Shown here: positions 35,460 to 42,216 of the stretch, one piece after another
How positions within the stretch are numbered: the stretch's first letter is position 1
How the letters are laid out: every line of letters begins with the position of its first letter
Source of the DNA: a virus
DNA: 49,427 nt
Strand: one strand, 5' to 3'
IMG/VR virus record: IMGVR_UViG_3300009788_000135
Location: 1 to 49,427 of that record
Program-made: the position numbers and the translations under genes
Notes under the pieces: model-generated
What the model was told of the DNA's origin: nothing
Seen by the model: only the letters and a program-made list of their open reading frames with translations
Databases searched by the model: none

Positions 35460-35788
35460 CAGAAGGTCAGATATCGGGCAACCATGCCTTTCGTGCATCC
35501 GTTGTGCCTGTATCCTTCCGGGGCCTTCGTGGCAAACGCTCTTCTTGCAGCAAAAACAGCATCCCTTGACCTTCCGATATCAATCGCTATTTGCCCCGTG
35601 GTGCGTGACGTATCCCATATTTCCGCAATCTCTTGTTCGGTCCATGGTTTTCTGGCCCGGCGACCGTTCAGTGTGGGCTTATTGTATGCCCTTGCTCTTT
35701 CTTGGGATCGTTGCCTGAGGACAGGAGTCGGTCTGCATGAATCGTTAATGCCAAGTTCTCTAGTTCTTTCTGCTAAGTTACTACTCAT
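35459..35788 (-). CDS. Small Myb/SANT-like DNA-binding protein
   Basis: The ATG at 35788 with GGAG ahead gives 109 residues. Residues about 44-85 (RKPWTEQEIAEIWDTSRTTGQIAIDIGRSRDAVFAAR) fit a Myb/SANT-like helix-turn-helix: conserved Trp, acidic first helix and a recognition helix. It probably binds DNA as a regulator; target unknown. Confidence 0.6.
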   Translation of the reverse strand: MSSNLAERTRELGINDSCRPTPVLRQRSQERARAYNKPTLNGRRARKPWTEQEIAEIWDTSRTTGQIAIDIGRSRDAVFAARRAFATKAPEGYRHNGCTKGMVARYLTF

Positions 35789-35820
35789 CGTTCGATCTCC
35801 TTGGTTAAAATGGTAAAAAA

Positions 35821-36156
35821 CTACTCCGCTACGTACACGTCGAACCACTCTCCGGGTTCACGGGTGTCTGGGTTGCTGCAATGCTCTTGTGCCTCCTCTT
35901 CGGTTAGCCCGACCTTGCCTTCTACGTCCTCGGCTGACCGGTTCAGATGCGGAGCGTAAGTGCGACGAATCTTAAAGGTTCTCATTTGCTCTCCCACTAG
36001 TATGTTGAGGACTTCAGGGATAGCTTCGCTAATACCAATCGAAAGATAAGCGAAGTCGATCTCTTCATCCAGTATGACGCCGTCACCGAAAACGAGCGAC
36101 AGCATGAAATCTTCCACCTCTCGAAATGTGTTGTCCGTGTCGTGTTCGGTTCGCAT
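35821..36156 (-). CDS. Small acidic protein; second in-frame start
   Basis: The frame of 111 residues starts at ATG 36156 (AAGGGG ahead). A second in-frame ATG at 35985 has its own strong GGGAG five bases ahead and would give a 54-residue protein MRTFKIRRTYAPHL to EPGEWFDVYVAE. That C-terminal part resembles a small free-standing phage protein family (VTREEAxxxCxxP...GWFD). The first 57 residues are acidic and of another style. It may be two products or a fusion. Confidence 0.6.
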   Translation of the reverse strand: MRTEHDTDNTFREVEDFMLSLVFGDGVILDEEIDFAYLSIGISEAIPEVLNILVGEQMRTFKIRRTYAPHLNRSAEDVEGKVGLTEEEAQEHCSNPDTREPGEWFDVYVAE

Positions 36157-36217
36157 AGTTTGCCCCTTTGCTTACCTTCTAGGATGAAACTGACGACCTA
36201 TTCAGCTGATATCCCTA

Positions 36218-36670
36218 TCAAGATACAGCTAATCGAGACTTCAGGCCGAAGTGCCGAGCGAATTTATTCGCTTCGCGGCTTAGCAGCCATCCATCATGAT
36301 GTAGAATATGTGATTGCCTGCCCTTTGCTTTTGCATCAGCGTCGATCATGTTTTTCACCCGCTTCCTGTACTCCTTGAATAAAGCTCCCGGCTTCGCTTC
36401 AATGTCGTAGACCTGAAATACATTGAATTGAAAGCAGACATCGCGAACTAGTGCAACGTGCCTGGCTGTTGTCTTACTGTAGGCGTTAAGCGTCAGAAGA
36501 ATCACATGGCCCCGCTTTGTCTTGACGTGCCGAGCGATCGGGAAGTGATTGCCGTAGCTGTAAATCGTGTCACCCTCAAAAAAAAACGTCCCTGTCGCGG
36601 TCTTGGCAGACTTTTGTGATTGGTCCGCCCAGAGCCGTGCAACCATGGCAGGCTTGTGTACTTTTTTCAT
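36218..36670 (-). CDS. Conserved phage/plasmid protein with YSYGxHFPIAR motif (DUF8033-like)
   Basis: A 150-residue protein. GTFFFEGDTIYSYGNHFPIARHV (residues about 28-50) and LTLNAYSKTTARHVALV are typical of a conserved phage and plasmid family that I recall as DUF8033. Function unknown; the N-terminus is basic and helical. It lies among the small leftward genes. Confidence 0.65.
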   Translation of the reverse strand: MKKVHKPAMVARLWADQSQKSAKTATGTFFFEGDTIYSYGNHFPIARHVKTKRGHVILLTLNAYSKTTARHVALVRDVCFQFNVFQVYDIEAKPGALFKEYRKRVKNMIDADAKAKGRQSHILHHDGWLLSREANKFARHFGLKSRLAVS

Positions 36671-36723
36671 TGCATTTTCTCCTCGTGAAATGGGTTTACT
36701 TACTTTCCGCCGCGTTCGGCGGC

Positions 36724-37143
36724 CTACTCACCTGTCGATACGGGTCGACCACATGATTCGCAAAATCGGAATTCGAGGGGTGTGAACTCCCCGCAGCAGC
36801 CGCAACTAATCACGCCCTCTGCTTCGCAGTGTTCACGCTCTGCTTGTTTGTACCAATCGCCCCAGGTTGTTGTAAACACGTCGCCATCGTCCTCTTGACC
36901 GAGGGTCAAGCTGTAGGTGTCCCCTGTGTCGAGGTATCTTAGTACGCGGCCGACACAATCTACGGACACAATGCCGAACGTGGCATGAGACCACCCAGAG
37001 CGATCAAGGAAGTGCTCCGCAACTTCCAAGACGCCTCCGTGCCGATTTGCATAGGTTGCCGCTCGTTCGCATGCGTCATTAAAGGTTCCGCGTTCTTTGC
37101 GTGTCAAGAGTCTTTGTTCTCTATATGTCGCTTTCTTGCCCAT
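36724..37143 (-). CDS. Zinc-ribbon protein, unknown
   Basis: A 139-residue protein, basic at the start (GKKATYREQRLLTRKERG), with a C-terminal zinc ribbon (SCGCCGEFTPLEFRFCESCGR). The middle has strand-rich SHATFGIVSVDCVGRVLRYLDTGDTY. GGGGAG is placed before the ATG. Function unknown. Confidence 0.6.
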   Translation of the reverse strand: MGKKATYREQRLLTRKERGTFNDACERAATYANRHGGVLEVAEHFLDRSGWSHATFGIVSVDCVGRVLRYLDTGDTYSLTLGQEDDGDVFTTTWGDWYKQAEREHCEAEGVISCGCCGEFTPLEFRFCESCGRPVSTGE

Positions 37144-37175
37144 GGTGTCTAGCTCCCCTTCTATTGGTTACGGGC

Positions 37176-37400
37176 TCATAGTGTCACCCTTGCAACGTTT
37201 CCGGAAATGATAATGGCCGTCGGTCGCTTGCCACGGACCCTTGTGACAATGTCAGATATCTCATGGATGCCGTATGGCCTGCCCAATTGCGTTGGTCGCC
37301 CTTCGCGACCGTCCTGATTGAAGATGATAGTCGACGCAGAATGAATCGGGTTGGCCGGTCGTCTGTATCGACTTGGCATGAATCTGGAAATCCGGTTCAT
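37176..37400 (-). CDS. Small basic protein, unknown
   Basis: A 74-residue protein with a very basic start (MNRISRFMPSRYRRPANP) and a strand-rich end (RPTAIIISGNVARVTL). GGAGA precedes the ATG. Not recognised. Confidence 0.5.
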   Translation of the reverse strand: MNRISRFMPSRYRRPANPIHSASTIIFNQDGREGRPTQLGRPYGIHEISDIVTRVRGKRPTAIIISGNVARVTL

Positions 37401-37432
37401 TATTGAATCTCCGCAGTGAAGTGACTTGTGGC

Positions 37433-37636
37433 TTACGAATCGATGTGAAGGTATCCGTACGCTTGCTTGGAAACGGCCTCTTGTTCTTTTTTACTTAAGT
37501 CGCTTCCAGAGTGTAGGCGATAAAACCTGCAAATAGCGTTGACGGCACTGTCGGCTAATGCCCTGCGGTCGGCCTCGCCCTGCGGCAAGTCAACCTGCTT
37601 GAATAGTTCGGCTGCGATTACGGCTAGGTTCTTCAT
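37433..37636 (-). CDS. Small helical protein, unknown
   Basis: The ATG at 37636 with AGAAGAAGAG ahead gives 67 residues (NLAVIAAELFKQVDLPQGEADRRALADSAVNAICRF). Helical; longer frames have no binding site. An A/C-rich leader with CCCGTAAC lies upstream. Not recognised. Confidence 0.55.
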   Translation of the reverse strand: MKNLAVIAAELFKQVDLPQGEADRRALADSAVNAICRFYRLHSGSDLSKKEQEAVSKQAYGYLHIDS

Positions 37637-37665
37637 GTTCACTCTTCTTCTGTTACGGGTTGTGG

Positions 37666-37959
37666 TTAGATAGTCCAACGGATTCCGATGTACTGTCGCC
37701 ATTCATGCGTGCAAACGCCGGACATAAGATCAATTGACGGATTGCCTTCCCGTGCCAGAATTCGGGCTTCCAGGTCCCCAGCGTCAACGTCCCCGAGCAT
37801 TGCAATTTGCTCAAGGCAATCGTCAAGAGCCCCGGCTTCGCTATTGCCGATACCTACGGCACAAGAATCGTATTCGGTGTTACTCACGCCGAACCCTTGG
37901 AAAAATTGTTCATGTTCAATTCCCAGGTCCGTCACCTCAAAGCGTTTTGCTTTTTTCAT
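37666..37959 (-). CDS. Small acidic protein, unknown
   Basis: A 97-residue protein, co-translated with the gene before (ATGA overlap). Acidic with KRFEVTDLGIEHEQFFQGFGVS and GALDDCLEQIAM; a CAVGIGNS segment sits in the middle. The N-terminal pattern resembles proteins that begin with a short beta ribbon. Function unknown. Confidence 0.55.
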   Translation of the reverse strand: MKKAKRFEVTDLGIEHEQFFQGFGVSNTEYDSCAVGIGNSEAGALDDCLEQIAMLGDVDAGDLEARILAREGNPSIDLMSGVCTHEWRQYIGIRWTI

Positions 37960-38237
37960 GGTTCTTCTTCTTTGTATGTAAGTGTGTTCTCAGTTACGGA
38001 CACGGGCTGCTTGTCACGCCAACGAAAGGCGGCCCGTGTGGCTCGTTGCCCATCCTGTTGTATCTCGGGCCAATCGTAGTCGACGTAGTCGACTTCCCCG
38101 CTGGCATGACGTATTGGCCAAAACACACGGTAACCGTTGGGGTGGTCAAGGCGAATTACGGAGTCTGCCCGGGTTGAGATTTGGACGACGTGTGCCGTCC
38201 AAATTCCGCGAGTTACAGAGTGCAAGATATCGTGCAT
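37956..38237 (-). CDS. Small protein, unknown
   Basis: The ATG at 38237 with AAGGAG seven bases ahead gives 93 residues (not the longer upstream frame). Strand-rich with GIWTAHVVQISTRADSVIRLDHPNGYRVFWPIRH. The C-terminus ENTLTYKEEEP is encoded by DNA that looks like the leader of the next gene (ACTGAGAACACAC), suggesting a run-on into a former spacer. Confidence 0.55.
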   Translation of the reverse strand: MHDILHSVTRGIWTAHVVQISTRADSVIRLDHPNGYRVFWPIRHASGEVDYVDYDWPEIQQDGQRATRAAFRWRDKQPVSVTENTLTYKEEEP

Positions 38238-38269
38238 GACGTTCTCCTTACATGAGTGTGATTGTTTAC

Positions 38270-38542
38270 CTACCGGCCGGTTCGCATGCCTTCCGGCCAG
38301 TAAAGCAGAAGCAGGCTTTGCTCGCCGGACGCCTTCCGGATGCTGACCGGCCGTTGTCGTGACCTGCCTTCCGCAAGGGCGACACTGACCGCAAGGGCTT
38401 CCTTGTGGTGCAGCTCTGGCAGTGCTTCCCATTTATAGCCGTCATACACTGCTACTTGGTAGAGAGTAGTAGCTTTCGAGCGTTTCCTTTTCGCTTGTCG
38501 GGCAATCCTTTTTGCTTGTCGGACAAAATCTTGCAAGACCAT
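38270..38542 (-). CDS. Small basic protein, unknown
   Basis: A 90-residue protein with AGGAGG ahead. The N-terminus repeats RQAKR (VRQAKRIARQAKRKRSK) and is strongly basic; the rest has a strand (LYQVAVYDGYKWEAL) and an acidic-poor tail. It likely binds nucleic acid; not recognised. Confidence 0.5.
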   Translation of the reverse strand: MVLQDFVRQAKRIARQAKRKRSKATTLYQVAVYDGYKWEALPELHHKEALAVSVALAEGRSRQRPVSIRKASGEQSLLLLYWPEGMRTGR

Positions 38543-38600
38543 GGTCTAGCCTCCTGATGAAAAAGGGTTGTGTGATTGCCCCAGTTGAACGATGTTGAGG

Positions 38601-39122
38601 TTACACGTCGATCGTGGCAAATATATCCTCATACTTGTCCGACAGCCCGACATAATCCTTAGTCTGGTTAATGTCGAGGAACTCGACGGCCACTGCCAAA
38701 TCGAAGTCATGCTCAAAATACATGCACTTCTGTCGAAGTATCTGCCCCGCCCGACGGACAAGCAGTCGAGCGTAGTCAAGGTTTGCTTGCGAGTTCTTTT
38801 CGGTTACGACAGTCAGACGACGGACCTTGTCTTTGTAAAGCTTCATTTCCATCCGGTCAGATTCGCCGTACCAATAGCCGTCGGCTACCGCGTCGACGGT
38901 ACAACCGCCGAACTTGTTCCAGAATAGGCGGTAGATTGCCTCGGCTCGGATGTGACTGACGGGGTTGCCGTCATTATAGTTTTGCGGAATCATGGTTGCA
39001 AACTTCATGGCTCGTTGCTCCTGTTGTGGTTGTACAGAAAATCCGGCAGCTATATCATACCCACTATCGTCAAGCAGTGGGTTAAGTAGCTGTTCTTTGG
39101 AAATTACAATATCATACTTCAC
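38601..39122 (-). CDS. Small protein with two in-frame starts
   Basis: The GTG at 39122 has AGGAG well placed and gives 173 residues beginning KYDIVIS, similar to the MKYNI start of the gene before it. A second ATG at 39008 also has AGGAG ahead and would give 135 residues (KFATMIPQNYNDGNP). The segment between (SVQPQQEQRA) reads from an A/C-rich leader-like stretch, so the N-terminal 38 residues may be a former separate peptide. No family recognised; the C-terminal half is acidic/helical. Confidence 0.55.
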   Translation of the reverse strand: MKYDIVISKEQLLNPLLDDSGYDIAAGFSVQPQQEQRAMKFATMIPQNYNDGNPVSHIRAEAIYRLFWNKFGGCTVDAVADGYWYGESDRMEMKLYKDKVRRLTVVTEKNSQANLDYARLLVRRAGQILRQKCMYFEHDFDLAVAVEFLDINQTKDYVGLSDKYEDIFATIDV

Positions 39123-39159
39123 GGACTGTTCTCCTGTGTGTTACGATTACTTGCCGTCC

Positions 39160-39696
39160 CTAGCTGAGCACTCCATGTGTATCTTTACAGTGTCCTTCTT
39201 GGATTAGCGAGGCCGCCCTTCTTCCATAGGAGCCTTGCAGTTCCCAGACTAACCCACTGTTTATTAGGTGTTGAAACCCTATTGCTACCTGATCGGCGTT
39301 CAATTGGTCGGATTCATAGGCCGATATGAATCCGACGACGTCATACGTGTTCGGACAAATGTCAGTATCCATCTGCAACGCTTGCAGTGCAATGGATGTC
39401 CTAGCCATACTGTCCCCAAGGTCAGTGTCCAGGTAGTGGTCGGCCAGACGGTCGCACAGGTTAATTGTTTCCTGCACAATAGCTTGCTCGGGTGCATTCA
39501 GAACGTAGTCAGGTTTTTCCATGGCTTCTCCCCTTGGCGTGTTCAGCATTGCGATGTGTGCCAAGGCTTTTTCGATAGCATGCCGCATGCTATCGAGCCT
39601 GTTTGTAACGTAGACGACCTTTTCATCGTGGTCGTAGACTTCCGCAAGATAACTTGTGTCGTCTGATCCGAAAAAAGTAGCGATGTTGTATTTCAT
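39160..39696 (-). CDS. HicB-like small protein with extended C-terminus
   Basis: A 178-residue protein. The N-terminus (YNIATFFGSDDTSYLAEVYDHDEKVVYV) fits the first strands of a HicB-like fold. It parallels the N-terminus of the 52-residue product at 39723-39881 (MKLSIEVIYSPDDGGYYAEVF...). Residues 55-178 are helical. No HicA-like toxin gene is beside it. GAGGGAAG precedes the ATG. Confidence 0.55.
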   Translation of the reverse strand: MKYNIATFFGSDDTSYLAEVYDHDEKVVYVTNRLDSMRHAIEKALAHIAMLNTPRGEAMEKPDYVLNAPEQAIVQETINLCDRLADHYLDTDLGDSMARTSIALQALQMDTDICPNTYDVVGFISAYESDQLNADQVAIGFQHLINSGLVWELQGSYGRRAASLIQEGHCKDTHGVLS

Positions 39697-39722
39697 CGGC
39701 TCTTCCCTCTTGCGTGTTTGTG

Positions 39723-39881
39723 TTACTCTTGCTCGTCAATCCAGTTCGACGCGGCCGTTTTTGCTCTCCATCGTATTGGTTCTATTTGTGTTGTATGAAC
39801 GGTTCCCCCATTCTCGTTGAATACCTCGGCATAGTAGCCCCCGTCGTCAGGACTGTAGATTACTTCGATGCTTAGCTTCAT
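39723..39881 (-). CDS. HicB-like 52-residue protein, first gene of leftward operon
   Basis: The frame begins with GAGGGG seven bases before ATG and is the first after the leftward promoter. SIEVIYSPDDGGYYAEV looks like a HicB-type strand-turn-strand; the C-terminus is WRAKTAASNWIDEQE. It is too short for a full HicB regulator and no HicA partner lies nearby, so a degraded or miniature relative is likely. Confidence 0.6.
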   Translation of the reverse strand: MKLSIEVIYSPDDGGYYAEVFNENGGTVHTTQIEPIRWRAKTAASNWIDEQE

Positions 39882-39947
39882 AGCTTATCCCCTCAGTGTG
39901 TTGCGTGGTTGCGGTCGTGTTGCGTGGTTTACAATCTCTCTACCACA

Positions 39948-39975
39948 AGCATAGCGTGTGTTATTGAGTTGTCAA
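39948..39975 (-). promoter_or_regulatory. Leftward sigma-70-like promoter
   Basis: On the minus strand TTGACA (39970-39975) is followed after 16 bases by TATGCT (39948-39953). It lies 67 bases ahead of the first leftward gene (39881) and is the only strong candidate seen for that operon. Confidence 0.65.
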
Positions 39976-40049
39976 GTAGAATTCTTTGAGATTAGCGAAA
40001 TAGTTTATTGTGGTGTGATGTTGAGGGTGTGTTGAGTGTAGGTGCTCTT

Positions 40050-40062
40050 ACTAATGATTAGT
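40050..40062. promoter_or_regulatory. Operator-like palindrome 1
   Basis: ACTAATGATTAGT is a perfect odd palindrome. Its core TAATGATTA is the complement of TAATCATTA at 40079, whose centre lies 27 bases away. Paired sites of this kind often bind a dimeric regulator; the regulator is not known. Confidence 0.45.
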
Positions 40063-40078
40063 GTGTAGGTGTATGAGG

Positions 40079-40087
40079 TAATCATTA
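40079..40087. promoter_or_regulatory. Operator-like palindrome 2
   Basis: TAATCATTA, second copy of the same core, 27 bases from the first centre to centre. Both lie about 80-110 bases upstream of the leftward promoter. Confidence 0.4.
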
Positions 40088-40198
40088 GGTGTGAGTGGGT
40101 GCAGGTGGGTGGGTGCTAGCCTTGCTGGTGTATCCGATTGACTACACCCGACCATTGACCATGGTAGACGACACCCACATTGCCCATCATAACCATGT

Positions 40199-40231
40199 CT
40201 CTGGCCTATGAGGTCACCTCATAGGCCAGAG
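40199..40231. repeat. Perfect 33-bp palindrome
   Basis: CTCTGGCCTATGAGGT pairs with ACCTCATAGGCCAGAG around one central C. No T-run follows, so it is not a plain terminator. A cruciform or protein site is likely. Confidence 0.85.
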
Positions 40232-40584
40232 GAGCATGCGCCAGAGGGCACTTCTAGCCTTGTATAGGCTATTTTTCGCCATTCTCCCCAGGGGGCCCCA
40301 TCCACTCCTGAATCTCGATCCCACCCCCCGGGTTTATTGGCCCACGGCGTATAGGTAGCCCGCCTCCCCGGCCACATGAGAATCAAAAACAGGGGCCCAC
40401 GATCCATAGCTCAGACTCTGAACAAGAGACGCATGCCAGAGGCCCCAGGAGGCTCATCAGTGCGTTTCTAGCCTCTGAGGCGAATCTGGGCCCAAAGAGA
40501 GTCTCAGGGGCCTGTACGAAGCCCAGGAACCAAATGAGAGAAAAACCCCACCATTGCTAGCATTACCTGAACAGGGTGTTCACA

Positions 40585-40615
40585 CATCCCTTAGTTGGGT
40601 AACGAAAAAAAGACC
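40585..40615 (+). repeat. Inverted repeat, left arm
   Basis: CATCCCTTAGTTGGGTAACG (40585-40604) is perfectly inverted at 40941-40960; the match continues imperfectly through an A-run and GACC. The spacer between the 20-bp arms is 336 bases. Confidence 0.9.
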
Positions 40616-40789
40616 GGGGGGTGTGTGACACATCAAAGCCTTGTGATCAAAAGGGTTAAGTGCCCAAAACGGCCAAGTGTCACACAGGGCGCTTCTAAAG
40701 GAAAATCTGGAGAATCTGGTTGAATATGGGGGGGTAGGTAAAAAAGGGAGAAGCAGGGGGCGTGACGCCGCGACACAAGAGAAAAGGAA

Positions 40790-40855
40790 TAAGGAATACA
40801 GTATACAATATATATTATATATATATACCTATTACCTTACTCCTATTAGACTTAC
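40790..40855. other. AT-rich stretch, possible unwinding element
   Basis: Long A/T run with alternating TA palindromes (AATATATATT, ATATATATAT) and the heptamer CCTATTA twice (40828-40834, 40842-40848). It lies in the centre of the inverted-repeat island, next to a G-rich tract. This is a form typical of a replication origin unwinding site. Confidence 0.5.
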
Positions 40856-40914
40856 GTTCGGGGGCCCCTATGCCCCTCGTGTCAGGCTTTCCCCCCGTAA
40901 GAGAATTGCAAAAA

Positions 40915-40939
40915 CACACGGGACACGTGTGGTCTTTTT
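40915..40939 (+). terminator. Terminator-like hairpin overlapping right arm
   Basis: CACACG pairs with CGTGTG over a GGACA loop and is followed by GTC and five T. The stem is short. It would stop rightward transcription leaving the island; the T-run belongs to the inverted-repeat arm. Confidence 0.4.
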
Positions 40940-40960
40940 GCGTTACCCAACTAAGGGATG
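40931..40960 (-). repeat. Inverted repeat, right arm
   Basis: CGTTACCCAACTAAGGGATG at 40941-40960 is the exact reverse complement of the left arm at 40585-40604; GGTC and a T-run on its inner side match the A-run and GACC of the left arm with one substitution and one length change. Confidence 0.9.
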
Positions 40961-41110
40961 ACTGAGCCACCATCCCCTATCGTAACGACCCCCCACGCTG
41001 GGGACGCCTCCACATTGGACAGCCGCCCCCGGGCTCCGAACATGGGCTGGCTGTAAAAAACGAAATCCGGGGCCTCGCGTGTGAGGGAGGCGTTGTTCAG
41101 TGTTTTTTCA

Positions 41111-41139
41111 TTGACATAAAGCAAGGGTTAGATCATACT
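41111..41139 (+). promoter_or_regulatory. Rightward sigma-70-like promoter
   Basis: TTGACA (41111-41116), 17 bases, then CATACT (41134-41139, four of six consensus bases). It lies about 50 bases before the first rightward gene and would drive the terminase-to-capsid genes. Confidence 0.7.
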
Positions 41140-41189
41140 ATGGGTATTCTGACTCAGAAAACTCTTTCATAAAGTAAGGGAGGAACGAG

Positions 41190-42167
41190 ATGCAATGTCT
41201 TATTAGTGGGTGCAGTCGTGATTCTAAAAGTCGTGGACTATGCGTCAATTGCTACCAAGCAGCAAAGCGTACAGTTAAGAAAGGTACGGCCACATGGGAA
41301 GCCCTGATTGCCGCCGGGCTTGCCAAGCAGGCCCGAGACTACCATCCCAATTTTGATATAGCGCTGAAGAGGGTATTGGGTCGGACTGCCGGCCAGGAAG
41401 TGCTGATGAAGACCGCGTCAGGTGATCCCGACGCTGTCCCTGGCATCCGAACGATCTCGCCGCCCGATCAAGCCGCCTTGCAAGAGCGGGTTGCTCTTGA
41501 GAAGGGCCCCCAGACGATCCTTCCGCCGAGAGAGTCGCGGGCCGCCGAGGATCAGGCCGCCAAGCCGGCCGGACAGCCGGGGCCAGGGATCTTTGAACCC
41601 GATGCTCAGTATGCCAAGCGAACCGGGTACTCGGAAGCCGATGTCAATGCCGGGAAATATGACCATCTTGCGGTAATCCCTCTGGTGCCACAAGGTGAGC
41701 CGCCGGTGCCAGAGAAGCAGGATGGCTATAGCCCGCAGCTCCGTTCGTTCGTACAAAAGCAGGCAGCGTCGAACGATGAATCTCCCGGCCCGCCGGAGGA
41801 CCAGCCGAGTAAGGCCGATTGGATAATGGGAAAGGCGCTTGGCCTCGTTCCGCCTACATACGAGCCGAGGGATTGCGACGTTGCGCCGGAGCAGATGGAG
41901 CCACCTGTCGAGCTGAACACACGTGGACTGCCCGCAGCACCGCCTTTAGACACGCCGATGCCCGGGCCGCTGGCTCAGCGGCCTTGCATAGAAGACAAAC
42001 GTGAGCAGCGAATAGAAGCGAACTTGGACGCAGCTTATCAGATTGTACCGACTAGCCCGTCGACAGTCGAAATGGTGCATGCCCCGCCGTCAGAGCCACC
42101 GGAACCAGACAAGGAAGAACGGCCATCGCTACCATGGGAGCGTTCAGCGAATCTCCCCGCCGAATAG
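41190..42167 (+). CDS. Zinc-finger protein with disordered tail
   Basis: A 325-residue protein. Residues 3-22 (CLISGCSRDSKSRGLCVNCY) form a C...C...C-x2-C zinc knuckle followed by QAAKRTVKKGTATWEALIAAGL. This pairing of RGLCxxCYxAxxxxVKxGxxTWxxLxxxGL is a known small phage family. The remaining 270 residues are Pro/Glu/Lys-rich and disordered. GGGAGG precedes the ATG. First gene of the rightward unit; function unknown. Confidence 0.65.
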   Translation: MQCLISGCSRDSKSRGLCVNCYQAAKRTVKKGTATWEALIAAGLAKQARDYHPNFDIALKRVLGRTAGQEVLMKTASGDPDAVPGIRTISPPDQAALQERVALEKGPQTILPPRESRAAEDQAAKPAGQPGPGIFEPDAQYAKRTGYSEADVNAGKYDHLAVIPLVPQGEPPVPEKQDGYSPQLRSFVQKQAASNDESPGPPEDQPSKADWIMGKALGLVPPTYEPRDCDVAPEQMEPPVELNTRGLPAAPPLDTPMPGPLAQRPCIEDKREQRIEANLDAAYQIVPTSPSTVEMVHAPPSEPPEPDKEERPSLPWERSANLPAE

Positions 42168-42216
42168 TCGTCGATTACAATGGTAATTGGGTCTCAGGTA
42201 CAGGAAGGGCCACGTT

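Larger units (their letters stand above)
39976..41110. other. Non-coding divergent control region
   Basis: About 1.1 kb with no convincing gene. From left to right it holds a G/T-rich C-poor stretch (40011-40135), two TAATSATTA sites, a 33-bp palindrome (40199-40231), GC-rich sequence, an inverted-repeat arm (40585-40615), G-tracts (40728-40760), an AT-rich stretch (40790-40855) and the other arm (40931-40960). Candidate functions are replication origin and transcription switch. Confidence 0.7.

Noticed and set aside
40677-40961. 94-codon plus-strand frame in the control region
   Set aside because: It runs through the G-tract, AT-rich stretch and repeat arm, has no good ribosome site and gives a low-complexity product.
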